A stretch of 64,000 nucleotides of DNA from Stomoxys calcitrans (Eukaryota; Arthropoda; Insecta; Diptera; Muscidae). Under the pieces are notes generated by a model. It was not told the DNA's origin. It did no database searches and saw only the letters and a program-made list of their open reading frames with translations. Location of the stretch: assembly GCF_963082655.1 (NCBI RefSeq), contig NC_081554.1:94184245-94248244 (forward strand), in the 5' to 3' direction. The translations under genes and the position numbers were made by a program. Of the stretch, positions 32,481-41,924 are shown piece by piece. The stretch's first letter is position 1. Each line of letters begins with the position of its first letter.

Positions 32481-32936
32481 TACACTTCCCGGCACTGGCC
32501 TGGCAATAGTAGGGCTAGGGTGCTGTCGTTGCATAAATTGTCGTACGGGAGAGGTCGGGGCGGTCACATAGTCCGACGACGAGGACGCCGAAGGCGACGA
32601 CGGCGACGCTTGTGACCCACTGCTGGCTATGTTCGCACAGCACCTAGCGACATAGCCAGTATGACTATACTCCCGTAGCGAAGTTAAGCCAGAGCAAGAA
32701 CGGAAATGTACCCACTCCATGCACTGGTTACACCTCACCGACCGATGATGAAGGCGGTTCTGGCAAACCGAACAGAACCAGGGTCCGGGGTTCTTTTCAA
32801 TCCCGGCACGGACCAGAAGCGTACGGAGAAGGCACTCCGGGATGTGCCTCTCCCATGACGAAAAAAGACGAACACGTACACTGAGGCGGCAGCCCTTGCC
32901 GATGAGGATTTCATCGGGGCAATCCGGTGCGTACAA
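32469..32936 (-). CDS. N-terminal segment with 2A-like motif and PHD-like zinc finger
   Basis: The open frame, without a convincing ATG, reads 'ECLLRTLLVRAGIEKNPGP' (2A-like, bases 32781-32804) followed at once by 'WFCSVCQNRLHHRSVRCNQC' and 'MEWVHFRSCSGL', and then 'ARCCANI'. The spacing C-x2-C...C-x2-C-x4-H-x3-C...CC fits a PHD-like treble finger. A Ser/Pro-rich linker ('SPSSPSASSSSDYV') leads toward the endonuclease. 2A-like sequences are known at the N-terminus of some non-LTR ORF2 proteins, where they cause ribosome skipping. Here the Asp before Ile of the D-x-E-x-NPGP consensus is Gly. Confidence 0.75.
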   Translation of the reverse strand: MYAPDCPDEILIGKGCRLSVRVRLFSSWERHIPECLLRTLLVRAGIEKNPGPWFCSVCQNRLHHRSVRCNQCMEWVHFRSCSGLTSLREYSHTGYVARCCANIASSGSQASPSSPSASSSSDYVTAPTSPVRQFMQRQHPSPTIARPVPGSVSFL

Positions 32937-32953
32937 CCGGCTGCCATGGGATT

Positions 32954-32967
32954 TAGTTTAATCTGTT
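32954..32967 (+). repeat. Target-site duplication, right copy
   Basis: TAGTTTAATCTGTT, identical to 29524-29537. Confidence 0.9.
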
Positions 32968-32969
32968 CC

Positions 32970-33222
32970 GATTTTTATTTTCGAAATCAATAGCTTTCGT
33001 TCTTGGCCCAAAAACATGTGTGTGTGCAAAATTTGATGTCGGACAATAAATGCGACCTGTACCTTGATTACAAGAATAAATCGACAGACAGACAGACAAA
33101 GGGTTTAGTTTTAGCTAAATCGACACAGGAAGTAACTCTACGTCGATCGGTATAGCGTTGCAAACAAATGCACAAAGTTATAACACCCTGTTCCACTGTT
33201 GTGGTATAGGGTATAAGAGGCA
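32970..33222 (+). mobile_element. DINE-like group 3, end B portion
   Basis: Group 3 end B is recognised by 'tttagctaaatcgac', 'cggtatagcgttgcaaac', 'gcacaaagttataacaccct' and ACTGTTGTGGTATAGGGTATA. The same end occurs at 39545, 48000-48052 and 63840. The upstream part is lost at the non-LTR insertion. Confidence 0.65.
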
Positions 33223-33231
33223 AGTGTAGGA

Positions 33232-33440
33232 GGTCACCGTAGCGCAGAGGTTAGCATGTCCGCGTTTTACGTTGAACGCCTGGGTTAGAATCCTGGCGAG
33301 ACCATCAGAAAAATTTTCAGTGGTGGTTTCCCCTCCTAGTGCTGGCAACATTTGTGAGCTACTATGGCATGTAAAAACTTCTCTCCATATAGATGTCGCA
33401 CTGCAGCACGCCGCACTGTGTGATGTTTTCAATTTTTTGT
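33232..33440 (+). mobile_element. tRNA-derived SINE
   Basis: The head (33232-33306) looks like a tRNA. The A box is TAGCGCAGAGG (33240-33250), the B box is GGTTAGAATCC (33283-33293, one change from GGTTCGAATCC), and GGTC at the start can pair with GACC at 33299-33302. A tRNA-unrelated body follows ('gctggcaacatttgtgagct', 'atgtaaaaacttctctcc', 'gtcgcactgcagcacgccgc'). It is not a functional tRNA: the middle does not give a proper anticodon arm. It is RNA polymerase III-type, mobilised in trans by a non-LTR element. Confidence 0.7.
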
Positions 33441-33479
33441 GACAAAAATCCATATCTTTGGTTCAAGGTAGATTTTTTT

Positions 33480-34090
33480 TAGTTCTGTAAATTTTGGCTG
33501 GGATGGGACGGCCAGAGCGGCGTCGGTGGCGAGGTGGGACATGGTAGATGGTTGCCGTACTGCGAAGGCGCTTGGCGGGCCATCGACCGGAGGGGGACGA
33601 GGGAGTTGCTGCCGTTTGATAAGAAGTCGATGAGTACTTTGACAGGGGTCATAACCGGACACTGTGCCATAGGCCGCATGGCGGCGCGCATGGAGATGCC
33701 GCACAATGACTTCTGTAGGAGATGCCTCGATGAGCATGAGGAGGAAACTATTGAGCACTTGCTGTGTTTCTGACCGGGTCTGCAGAGACGTAGGCTCTCT
33801 TTTCTGGGGAGCCATTTCTTCTGTGATCTGGGTGAACTGGCGAACGTACCTCTGGTATCTCTCGTGAGGACTGTTGAGAGAACAGGATGGTTCCGACGGG
33901 GGGATGTCACAAGCTCCGCCCTAACCTACGCTCCACAAGCGTAGGTAAGGGCGGTTCTTGTCTTTTTCTTTTATTCGTGTATAACCTCTAGTACGAGGTG
34001 TCACATTTTCTTTTTTCTTCCCTTTCTCTGTCTAGGGTACCACAATGGGCCAAACTGTCCTCCGAGTGAACTCACCAAACCTTAAAAAAG
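33480..34090 (+). pseudogene. Non-LTR 3' end: terminal Cys-rich domain (another I/R1-like family)
   Basis: Plus-strand frames give 'RRGTRELLPFDKKSMSTLTG', 'VITGHCAIGRMAARMEMPHN' and 'DFCRRCLDEHEEETIEHLLC', then 'RRRLSFLGSHFFCDLGEL' and 'SLVRTVERTGWFRRGDV'. The C-x2-C...H-x3-C finger with EET-EHLLC is the C-terminal domain following RNase H in I- and R1-type elements. Its sequence differs from RetroA and RetroB. The region upstream of 33480 is missing. Confidence 0.7.
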
Positions 34091-34505
34091 GTCTGGCACA
34101 AACCGCTTTGAAATCAAATTTTTGTAAAATTTTTTAAATTTTTTTTGCGTGAGGTTTTTTTTATCGAATCGCCCTATATTTAAATATTCATCTAATCTTA
34201 AATAAAAACTCATCAAAATGTGATACAGGGAAACTGAGTTGTATAAAAGACATCACTCTAATAAGTAATCAACAAGAATTTTTTGCCTACATTACGTTTT
34301 TTACCCGGCCAATCAATTTAGGACCTTTTTCATTTTGTTGATGACTTTTTCATTTTTTTCTTCTCAGAAATTATTTCCTGTTGTACTTTTGTCTGTTAAA
34401 CACTAAAATAATACTTTATCTATTAAAATATAAGAAAACCCCACATTGAATTTAAATTTTTTAAATCATTTTGTCTGCGAGGTTCTTTATACGAATCACC
34501 TTATA

Positions 34506-35414
34506 CGAGGGTTAACTTTTATATTTTGGGATAAGAGAACACAAAAGCAAATATCAATAATCAAAAATCGCTTTATTGTTTTTCCAATTATTCCCCATTA
34601 AGATCTATACACTTTTCCATGCGTTTGAACCAATTGTCGAAGCACTTTTGCCGCTCTGATTGAGGTATCTCCAAAATATGCATTCTAAATGCATCAACAA
34701 CTTCTTCAGGTGTCGAAAAATTTTGACCTCTCATTTTATTTTTTACGTACAGGAATAAAAAAAATTCATTCGACGCCTAGTTAGGACTATACGGCGGATG
34801 GCTCATCACATCGATGTTTTTGAGTGCTCAAAAATTCACTTATTTTGTATATTTGGAGCATTTCTTTCGAACAATCGACACGAGCCTTTCTTTAAGCGAT
34901 TGGCAAACTGTGTGGGATCCCACGCGAAGAAATTTTTCTGACGGTCAATTATTGAATGTGTGCTGGTCCCACTAATGCCTAAGGTTGTCTCAATCTCACG
35001 ATAGGTCACATGGCGTTCTTGCAATATCAGTTGGCGCACAGCATCAATGGTTTTTGGAACAACAACTGATTTTCGACAACCGTCACGAAATTCGTTTTGG
35101 AGTGAACAACGACCTCGGTTGAATTCACCATACCATCGATAAACACTGTTCCTGGTTCATCAATGTACTGTTGTTGAGTTAAACCACGTCAAAAGTTGTA
35201 AAAAATAATCGCACTAAAATATTCACGATTTTATTGGATTTTTTGGGCGAGTTGAATCTTTTAAGTTACTGTAAACAACACAAGTAGCGTTCGTATGTCA
35301 AAACGTTCTGGGTACGTATAACCTCAAAAATGTCAAGCTTTGCGATAGAGCTGTCAGTTGACAGATTGCATCACAAGGGTTCTCCAATACCGAAATAAAA
35401 AAAGGCAACCCTCG
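34506..35414 (-). pseudogene. Mariner element of a second type, internally deleted
   Basis: TA flanks at 34504-34505 and 35415-35416 and terminal repeats CGAGGGTT/AACCCTCG define 909 bp. The minus-strand transposase shows 'RQLILQERHVTYREIETTLG' and 'STHSIIDRQKNFFAWDPTQF' near the N-terminus. The end has 'MSHPPYSPN' with 'ASNEFFLFLYVKNKMRG', 'FSTPEEVVDAFRMHILEIPQ' and 'DLNGEYFEKQ'. The third catalytic Asp of the DD34D triad (SPDLAPNDF region) is Asn here and is followed by a stop. The centre with the first two Asp residues is deleted. The element is dead but retains both ends. Confidence 0.85.
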
Positions 35415-35574
35415 TATGTTATATTTTTATCATCATCATCAAAATATGATACAGGGATATGAGGATGTAAAAAATGCATCACCCTAATATACATACTCGT
35501 ACATACAAGTACAATATCTAATAACATGATAAAATATATTAAAAATTAAATTTCTTCTCAAAATTGACTTTTTT

Positions 35575-36125
35575 ATTCGAAATGATAAGGTGCAACTGAT
35601 GTAGATTGGTTATAGCTCCCATATATATGTTCGTCCGATTTGCAGCAATACTGTAATAAAATTGTCATTTGTTAACCGATTCTCTCGAAATTTGGCAGGA
35701 AGGATTTTCTTATGACTCTCGATATTACTGGTGAATTTCATAGAAATCTGTTCAGATTTAGGTACAGCTCACATAAATATATATCGCCCGATTTTCCCTA
35801 CTAGACCCACTGCAAGCGCATTTATTGACCAATCTTCCCAAAATTTCGTACAACGCTTTCCTCGACGAAATCCACTCTATCCATAAAGTTTGATCGAAAT
35901 CGGTTCAGATTTAGATATAGCTCCCACCTCCCGCCATTTGTCAATAGTAGTAATTACATTTTGAACATATTTGCTTTGCTCGAAATTTGATACAGTAATT
36001 TTCATAACTTATCTGAATACATCCGTCGAGGTCCATCAAAATTGGTTCAGAAGTAGATATATTCCCACTTTTGTATTTAAAGGGTTGGTGTAGGGTATTA
36101 TAAAGTTGGCACCGCCGGACTTTTG
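35575..36125 (-). mobile_element. DINE-like group 3, end A portion
   Basis: Tandem units ('ttatagctcccatatatatg', 'gtccgatttgcagcaatact') lead into the group 3 end ('tgtagggtattataaagttg', CACCGCCGGACTTTTGCC). The same end closes the copy at 40740-41432. The left end is missing. Confidence 0.65.
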
Positions 36126-37420
36126 CCTTTCCTTACTGGTTCTTGTTATACATTTTTGAATAAAAAAGCATTCATCTTAACATCGCTAAGAGGTGTGATC
36201 CATTTCCCAAGGAGTTAAGAAATCAAAACCTTGGGAACGACTTAAGACATCCGTTCACAAAGTCAAAATGCCAAGTCAGCACTTAGAATCAGGAAAATAC
36301 AAATGAGAAGAGCAGCAAGGACACAACCCATAATTATATTAAAAGTCCTCCTCCTATCAGAGAAAACAACAATTATGACACATCCCTATTAAAAAATGAG
36401 CTCTTATGAAAAATATACTCAAGTTACCAAAGAGTTCCAATCCTTGTTCCAATTTCAATATGTACTATGCATTACTGTACTATGCACTGTACACGCATAC
36501 ACTCACATTTGTCAAAAAATGACTCTCAAACAAACACGCACACACACACACCCCTCTAAATCGATGCCCAGCAAACTATATGACCAAGTTAAATAAATAT
36601 TTATTTACATGCCAACGAACAATTCATTCCCGCAAAAGAAGCTATTCAGTTTCGATAAAAACTCAACGAGTGGAGGGTAAGTAACCTATTTCGACAATTT
36701 ACTTGCAGGCAGGCTGTGAAACAAAAAGCTTGAGCAAACAGGAAATATCCAACATTGGCAGTGCCTCCCTCTTCATCAAATCGGGAGTAGGAGGAGTAGC
36801 TGTAAACGCCTTTTGCCGAAAAAACACACGGCTCTCTTATGTGGTGGTTACATTCGTACTTTTCGTGCACATTGGGACCAAGGCAAGCCATGACGAGTGG
36901 GCAATTTGTGAATGTGTGTTGGTTTTTGAATTTGAAGCCATTGAAATCACATAAAACTAAACGCAAGCAAACAAACATGCCAACTATAAAACACAAAGCA
37001 GACACAACTACAACATGGGCCACTGACTGGGCTACAACGCTAAAAGGACAGCTGTATACCCGTACTTCAATGTTTCTTTTGCTGCCAAAGGATAAACTAC
37101 AGTGGCTATGGGCACAAGAGGTTCCCACTCAAATGTTGATGCAGATTAGGTATCAAATAATTAGCTTTTTACATGCTCTAATATTTAATTTTGTATTTAA
37201 ACCATAACTATCGACTTCATATGCGTATATTGAAACTAAAGCCCCACGGGTGCCACCAAATATTGGTAAGAGCATCTTCTTCAAATTTCACAACATAACA
37301 TCTGCCATATAGGCTGGCCGATCTAGCAGTAGCTAGGTTTACTTCAGACTTGACATATTCAAGGACATTCCTGACATGTCAAATACGCAGTTAAAGGTTT
37401 GCTATTTCTTCTTCCTATTT
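36126..37420. other. No recognised gene; short CA microsatellite
   Basis: The sequence is more balanced than its surroundings and free of the repeat families seen elsewhere, so it may be single-copy host DNA. A 160-codon minus-strand ORF (36646-37128) overlaps plus-strand ORFs and has no domain I recognise. A CA-rich run lies at 36536-36552. Confidence 0.4.
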
Positions 37421-37506
37421 TTATACCGTCCACCCTAAGATGGGGGTATACAAATTTCGATTTGTAATACCTCGTAACATTTTCGTCTAAGACCACATAA
37501 AGCATA
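37421..37506 (-). mobile_element. DINE-like element, end B part (left of Helitron-B)
   Basis: TATACCGTCCACCCTAAGATG, 'acctcgtaacattttcgtct' and 'gaccacataaagcata' form end B. The conserved block continues exactly after the Helitron-B at 38879, so the two halves are one element. Position 37506 is the A of the Helitron target site. Confidence 0.75.
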
Positions 37507-38878
37507 TCTATATAAAAGAGTTGCCTGACTGACTGACGATGATCAGCCCAAAAGGCTAAAGCTAGAATCATGATATTTTGCACGAATGTTGGTCTTGGGT
37601 CATAGGCATTACAAAGTATCCAAAAAGAACGTCAGAATTATGTACAAAAAGGAACAAAATTAAGTTCTTTGACTCAAATTAAAGAGCGTCTCCTTGAGGT
37701 CTGAAATTTAGCATGTAGGTGGAACGAGGAAATATATAATGGTTGACTAAATGATCTATTCAAAATTTTTACCAGTTGGTACTTTCTTTACAGATGGAGC
37801 TAGAGGTCTGAAATTTAGCATACAGGTACAACTAGGAAATGTATGACGGGTGACTAAATGTTCTGTTAAAAATATGTACATTTTGGTACCATTTGGTACT
37901 TTCTGAAAATTTGCATGTAGGTACAACTAAGAAATACAATATATGATAAGTGGCTAAATGATCTATTCACCATTCGCACATTTTGCTACCAAAATTGGTA
38001 CCATTTGGTACTTTCTTCACAGATGGAGGTAGAGTTCTGAAATTTAACATGCAGGTATAACTAGGAAAAATATGATGGGTGACCAAATAATCTATTCACA
38101 ACTAGTACATGTTTGTACCACTTGGTACTTTTTTTACATATGGAGCTAGAGGTCTGAAATTCGGCATATAGGTACAAGAAGCAAATACATAATGGATGAC
38201 TAAATGATCCATTCAAAATCCGCATATTTTGGTACCAAAGTGCAAAATAGTACGAAATATTTTATCTTAGCCTACAGCAAAGGGGACTGCTAATTTTATT
38301 ATCGCAGTCTTGACAAAAATACGACATATTGAAGAAAACGTACTAATTGGTACCTTGAAAGAATATATTGCGCAAATAAAAGATATTTTTTATTCGTATA
38401 TTTAGGTACTCAAACGCACACAATGGTGCTTTCTTTAAGGAGAGAGCTAAGCTCTCAAAATTGGGATACAAGTTCACCTTGACTATAAATTTTGGGTGAC
38501 CAGAAGATTATTCTAAATCGTACATTAAGGTACTAAAACGCACAAAATGGTACATTCTTTATGAATTGAGCTAAAGTACTCAAAATTAGGATATGGTTAC
38601 ACTTTGACAATAAATATAGGGCGGTAAGAAGATTTGTTTTTAATTCATGCATTAAGATGCTAAAACATACAAAATATACATACTTTCTTTGCAAAGTGAT
38701 CTTAAGCTCTCAAAATTGGGATACAGCTACACCTTGATCATAAATTTTTGAGCGACCAGCAGATTTTTTCCAAAATCGTACATTTAGGTACTAAAACATA
38801 CAGAATGGTTCTTTTTTTACGAAAGCGCTCAAAACTGGGATTCATTTATACCTTGACAATTTTCCTCCGGTATGCTAG
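37507..38878 (+). mobile_element. Helitron-B, 1372 bp, inserted A|T in a DINE-like element
   Basis: The 5' end TC (37507) follows A and the 3' end CTAG (38875-38878) precedes T. Deleting it rejoins the DINE-like block ('cataaagcata' to 'taaatatatattcttgatcg'). The 5' leader has TCTATATAAAAGAGTTGCC and GACTGACTGAC. About eight units of 120-150 bp follow, each with 'ctgaaatttagcat', 'ggtaccatttggtactttct' and 'gggtgactaaatg'. No helicase ORF is seen, so it is non-autonomous. No clear 3' hairpin is visible in this copy, unlike at 26352. Confidence 0.8.
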
Positions 38879-39048
38879 TAAATATATATTCTTGATCGTC
38901 GTGACATTTTAAGTCGATCTAACCATGTCCGTCCTACTGTCTGTCAAAAGTATGCTAAATTTTGAAGGAGTAAAGCTCGGCCCTTAAAATTTTGCACAAA
39001 TACTTCTTATTAGTGTAGGTAGGTTGGATGTAAATGGGCCAAATCACA
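38879..39048 (-). mobile_element. DINE-like element, middle part
   Basis: This is the conserved block ('cttgatcgtcgtgacatttt', 'gtcgatctaaccatgtccgt', 'aaaattttgcacaaatactt') continuing from 37506. It is cut at about 39048 by a mariner-like fragment. Confidence 0.75.
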
Positions 39049-39395
39049 GTTACGTTACGGTTCGCAGTACGAAGAAGTACGGTCCAATGATGACACCAAC
39101 CCATAAACCGCACCAAACTGTGACTTTTTCTGGATGCATTGGTAGTTCTTGCAATGCTTCTGAATGCTCGTCACTCCTAAAAGGACAATTCTGCTTATTT
39201 ACGCCCATTGAGCCAAAAAAGGGGTTTGTCGCTGAACACGATGAACTTTCTTAACAGAGCACGCATTTTGTTAATAAAATTCAATAATTTGCAAGCGTTG
39301 TTCATTTTCAAGACCATTCATGGCTAATATATAGACCAAACTGAAGATGTTTGACAGTGAAACAAAAGATAATAGCTAAACAATCACTCTTTATT
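39049..39395 (-). pseudogene. Mariner-like transposase fragment nested in DINE-like element
   Basis: The minus strand shows the 5' terminal repeat at the right ('gattgtttagctattatctt'), the transposase start with 'NEQRLQIIEFY', an internal deletion, then 'GVNKQNCPFRSDEHSEALQE' and 'LPMHPEKVTVWCGLWVGV' with 'IIGPYFF'. It belongs to the family of 15168 and 29008. The 3' half is missing, so this is not a clean insertion. Confidence 0.75.
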
Positions 39396-39486
39396 TGAAA
39401 CTAATAATTCAGAGAAATTGTCATATGAGATCCATGGTGGAGGGTATATAAGATACAGCCCGGCCGGACTTAATGCACTTTTACTG
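39396..39486 (-). mobile_element. DINE-like element, end A part
   Basis: TCCATGGTGGAGGGTATATAA and CAGCCCGGCCGGACTTAATG close the element begun at 37421. The palindrome has two changes. Confidence 0.7.
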
Positions 39487-39544
39487 TTAATTTTTTATTT
39501 CGCGGCTTAAGTGGCAGCCAATGTAATTCACATACATTATTATA

Positions 39545-39985
39545 CCAACACCACTACTGTGGTACAGGCTATTACAACTTAGTGCATTTTTTGTAACAAC
39601 CAGAAGGAAAGGAGCTAGATTGCTAATTCGACTCAGAATCTCTTTCTGATTCAATTAAGCTATGTCCGTCTGTCTGTCTGCCTATCTATCTATCCGTCTG
39701 CTAATTCCTCTTACTTTGTGTACAAAAGGAAGGAAGAAGGAAGAGAGCTAGACCACTTCATTGGTATACCGATCGATTCAAAATCACTTTCTGATTCAAT
39801 TTAGCTATGTCCATCTATCTGTCTGTCTATCTATCCGTCTGCCAATTCCTGTTACTTTGTGTACAAAGTACAGTTCGAAATTTTCTTCCTTTCTTTAAAT
39901 TTGGCACAGGCATTTTTCATAGCCAAGACAAGAAGCCTATTGAAATTGGAAAAAATCGGTTAAGATTTGGATATAGCTTCCATAT
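39545..39985 (-). mobile_element. DINE-like group 3, end B portion with internal duplication
   Basis: Group 3 end B (ATACCAACACCACTACTGTGG, 'gtaacaaccagaaggaaagg') is followed by two copies of a roughly 120-bp block. Each block has 'actttctgattcaattt', 'agctatgtccatct' with CTATCTATC repeats, and 'ttactttgtgtacaaa'. The element is cut at about 39985 before an RTE-like fragment. Confidence 0.65.
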
Positions 39986-40007
39986 TAAGGGTTTTCCAAT
40001 AGAAGGA

Positions 40008-40301
40008 GAACCACGAGCTGTATGACGACGATAGCATAGTTAAAAGCATCAAAATACAACGGTTGAGTTGGCTAGGTCATGTTGTCAGAATGGATTAAGA
40101 AGCCCCAGCAAAGAAGTATTTTGAAGGCGATCACGGTGGTACACGCAAACCGGAACGACCATGAGCCCGATGGAAAGATCAAGCGATGGGAGACACCTCG
40201 AAACTTGATGATAGAGATATCAGAAGGAGCACAGAAGATCGGAGCGGTTGGAACGCACTTCTACGGGATAAATATTCTGTCACTAAAGTAAGTAAGTAAT
40301 A
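40008..40301 (+). pseudogene. RTE-like RT C-terminus
   Basis: Frames give 'ELYDDDSIVKSIKIQRLSWL' and 'GHVVRMD', then the 'KVFEGDHGGTRKPERP' and 'RWKDQAMGDTSKLDDRDIRR' region and 'EDRSGWNALLRDKYSVTKV'. This QRLRWLGHVxRM...GRPxxRW block is the C-terminal region of RTE-type and related RTs. It ends in GTAAGTAAGTAA (40288-40299), a short-repeat tail instead of poly(A). Homologues lie at 56800 and 61435. Confidence 0.7.
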
Positions 40302-40324
40302 GGAACTTGACAAGTTTGCATGCC

Positions 40325-40510
40325 GGCTGCGTCTTTAGGTAATACTTCTTCGCCGACGCTGCTAATCGTAACGTTAAGGTGAATGGACAATGCTACCGTA
40401 TCAGGCTCACTGATAATTTTTGGCCTGAGTTTGCCTGCAAGATGTGGACCTGGACGACATGTGGTTTCAACGGAACGGCGAGGCAAGCCACACATCACAC
40501 GTTACAATCG
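40325..40510 (+). pseudogene. Mariner-like transposase mid-fragment
   Basis: A frame reads roughly 'NRNVKVNGQCYRIRLTDNFW' then 'PEFACKMWTW'. Continuing in another frame it gives the 'DDMWFQRNGEASHTSH' region, which contains the catalytic Asp context (normally WFQQDGATCH). Both ends are absent. It is a scrap of a mariner-like gene related to the 15168 family. Confidence 0.55.
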
Positions 40511-40548
40511 TGAGCGTATTATTTATTTTATTTTTATTTTTATTTTGA

Positions 40549-40671
40549 AAAGCGAATTGTCTCAAGAAATGGCCCAGTTGAGTAGACGGGAAATAGCAAC
40601 AATTTCTCTTGTAAAGCGAATTGTCTCAAGAAATGGCCCAGTTGAGTAGACGGGAAATAGCAACAATTTCG
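40549..40671 (+). repeat. 64-bp tandem duplication
   Basis: The unit starting AAAGCGAATTGTCTCAAGAA at 40549 is repeated from 40613, with the second copy matching for at least 57 bases. It contains ATGGCCCAGTTGAGTAGACG. No protein match is recognised. Confidence 0.9.
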
Positions 40672-40739
40672 GCTGAAATGTATGAGACCGAGTCATCGAA
40701 AATGAACGAGGTCAAGTTCCATTCATAAATGTTTTGATT

Positions 40740-41432
40740 GTGCTTCAACCCTTAACAAATGGCTTTTTATTTAAAATAAAATGTCTTTATTATGAAACCC
40801 CATAAATTTTCATCCGATTTCGACTAATATTGCAATAATGTGGTCATTTACGTAGGAAGGAGTTTCTTAAGACTCTCGACATTATTGACGAATATCGTAA
40901 AATCGGTTCAGATTTAAATAAAGCTCCCATACACACACCACCCGATTTTCACTTTTAAGACCACTGCAAGCGAATTCATTGACCAATCCCAAAATTTTAC
41001 ACATCGCTTTCCTCTGTGACTACCACAATTTCTAAGAAACTTGGTTGAAATCGGTTCAAATTTAGATATAGCTCCCATATATACGTTCGTCCGATTTTGT
41101 GTAATTTGCAATAATTAGTATTTCGATTATCACGAAATATTACACATATAATTCTCTTACGACAGTTGACATCATAAATAAATCGGTTCAGACATTTATT
41201 TATCTTCCATATACTTCGCCCTTTTTTCACTTATAGAGCAGTTGGTATTATTCAAATTTTTAACACATTTGCTTGGAATTTGATACGGATGGTCTTATAA
41301 TAACTCATCTGAAAATCTCCTCACAAGTTCATCAAAATCGGTTCAGATATAGATATAGCTCCCAATTTCCATATATAGGGTAGGTTAAGGGTATTATAAA
41401 GTCGGCACCGCCTGAATTTTGCCTTTCCTTAT
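40740..41432 (-). mobile_element. DINE-like group 3, end A half
   Basis: Units with 'tcggttcagatttaaata', 'agctcccatatatacgttcg' and 'gacaattgcaataatg'-like steps lead to the terminus ('gggtattataaagtcggcac', CCGCCTGAATTTTGCC). End B is absent. Confidence 0.65.
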
Positions 41433-41924
41433 TTATTTATTATAATCCACACACATTCAAACATTATAAAAAAAATCGCGATGAACGAGAAAAAAACAAT
41501 TACAAGTTGCTCTTGAACAAGGAGCAGCAGTAATTAGGAATCATAATACTAAAATGCCAAAAACTGGAAGTCTGATCAAACTGAAGCAACGAGGAAACTG
41601 GAAATATCTGGAAAGCATTAGTGGAAGATGGAGGCAGTAGGAAACTTGGAGTGCAGGAAAAGGAACTACTGGGAAATGAACCGATTACGATATAGCAGAA
41701 TGAAGGTATAGCAATCTTGATGCCGTAAAGGAACAGCAACAATCAGAAACTGGAAATTAATAGTCAAATCAAGCTGGAGCATCGAGTAAGCAGGAAACAC
41801 CAGGAACACAGCTAACATAAGTGGCAGATAGTAACAGTTGAAAACTTGCAGGGCAGAATAAGCGACACAAACTTATGAGATTCTACTGACAGTTTTGATG
41901 ACTGTTAACAGTTTTATCAGTGAC
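41433..41924. other. No gene; irregular GGAAACTGG-type repeats
   Basis: Purine-rich sequence in which words such as GGAAACTGGAAAT and GAAACTTGGAGTG recur irregularly. It could be a decayed minisatellite. No ORF with a recognisable domain. Confidence 0.4.

Larger units (their letters stand above)
29538..32953 (-). mobile_element. Near-complete Jockey/CR1-like non-LTR retrotransposon with 14-bp target duplication
   Basis: A 3.4-kb insertion on the minus strand lies between perfect 14-bp duplications. In transcript order it carries a short leader, a 2A-like motif and PHD-like finger, APE endonuclease, reverse transcriptase, a C-terminal region without RNase H, and a 3' untranslated part ending in CAACAACAACAAAAACAACA. 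The 5' end at 32953 lies only 6 bases before an ATG, so it may be full length for a one-ORF element, or truncated between ORF1 and ORF2. Frame breaks are few compared with other relics here, implying a fairly recent insertion. Confidence 0.9.

Noticed and set aside
30947..32571. Plus-strand ORFs of 60-122 codons
   Set aside because: All are opposite-strand shadows of the endonuclease and RT coding region of the minus-strand retrotransposon.
33232..33306. Functional tRNA gene
   Set aside because: A and B boxes are present, but the anticodon arm does not fold properly and the SINE body follows directly.
33429..33910. Minus-strand ORFs of 128 and 143 codons
   Set aside because: They overlap the plus-strand Cys-rich end of a retrotransposon, whose motifs are clear; the minus frames are shadows.
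36646..37128. 160-codon minus-strand ORF
   Set aside because: Overlaps plus-strand ORFs over the same bases, has no recognisable domain or splice context, and its composition looks like chance in a balanced-GC stretch.
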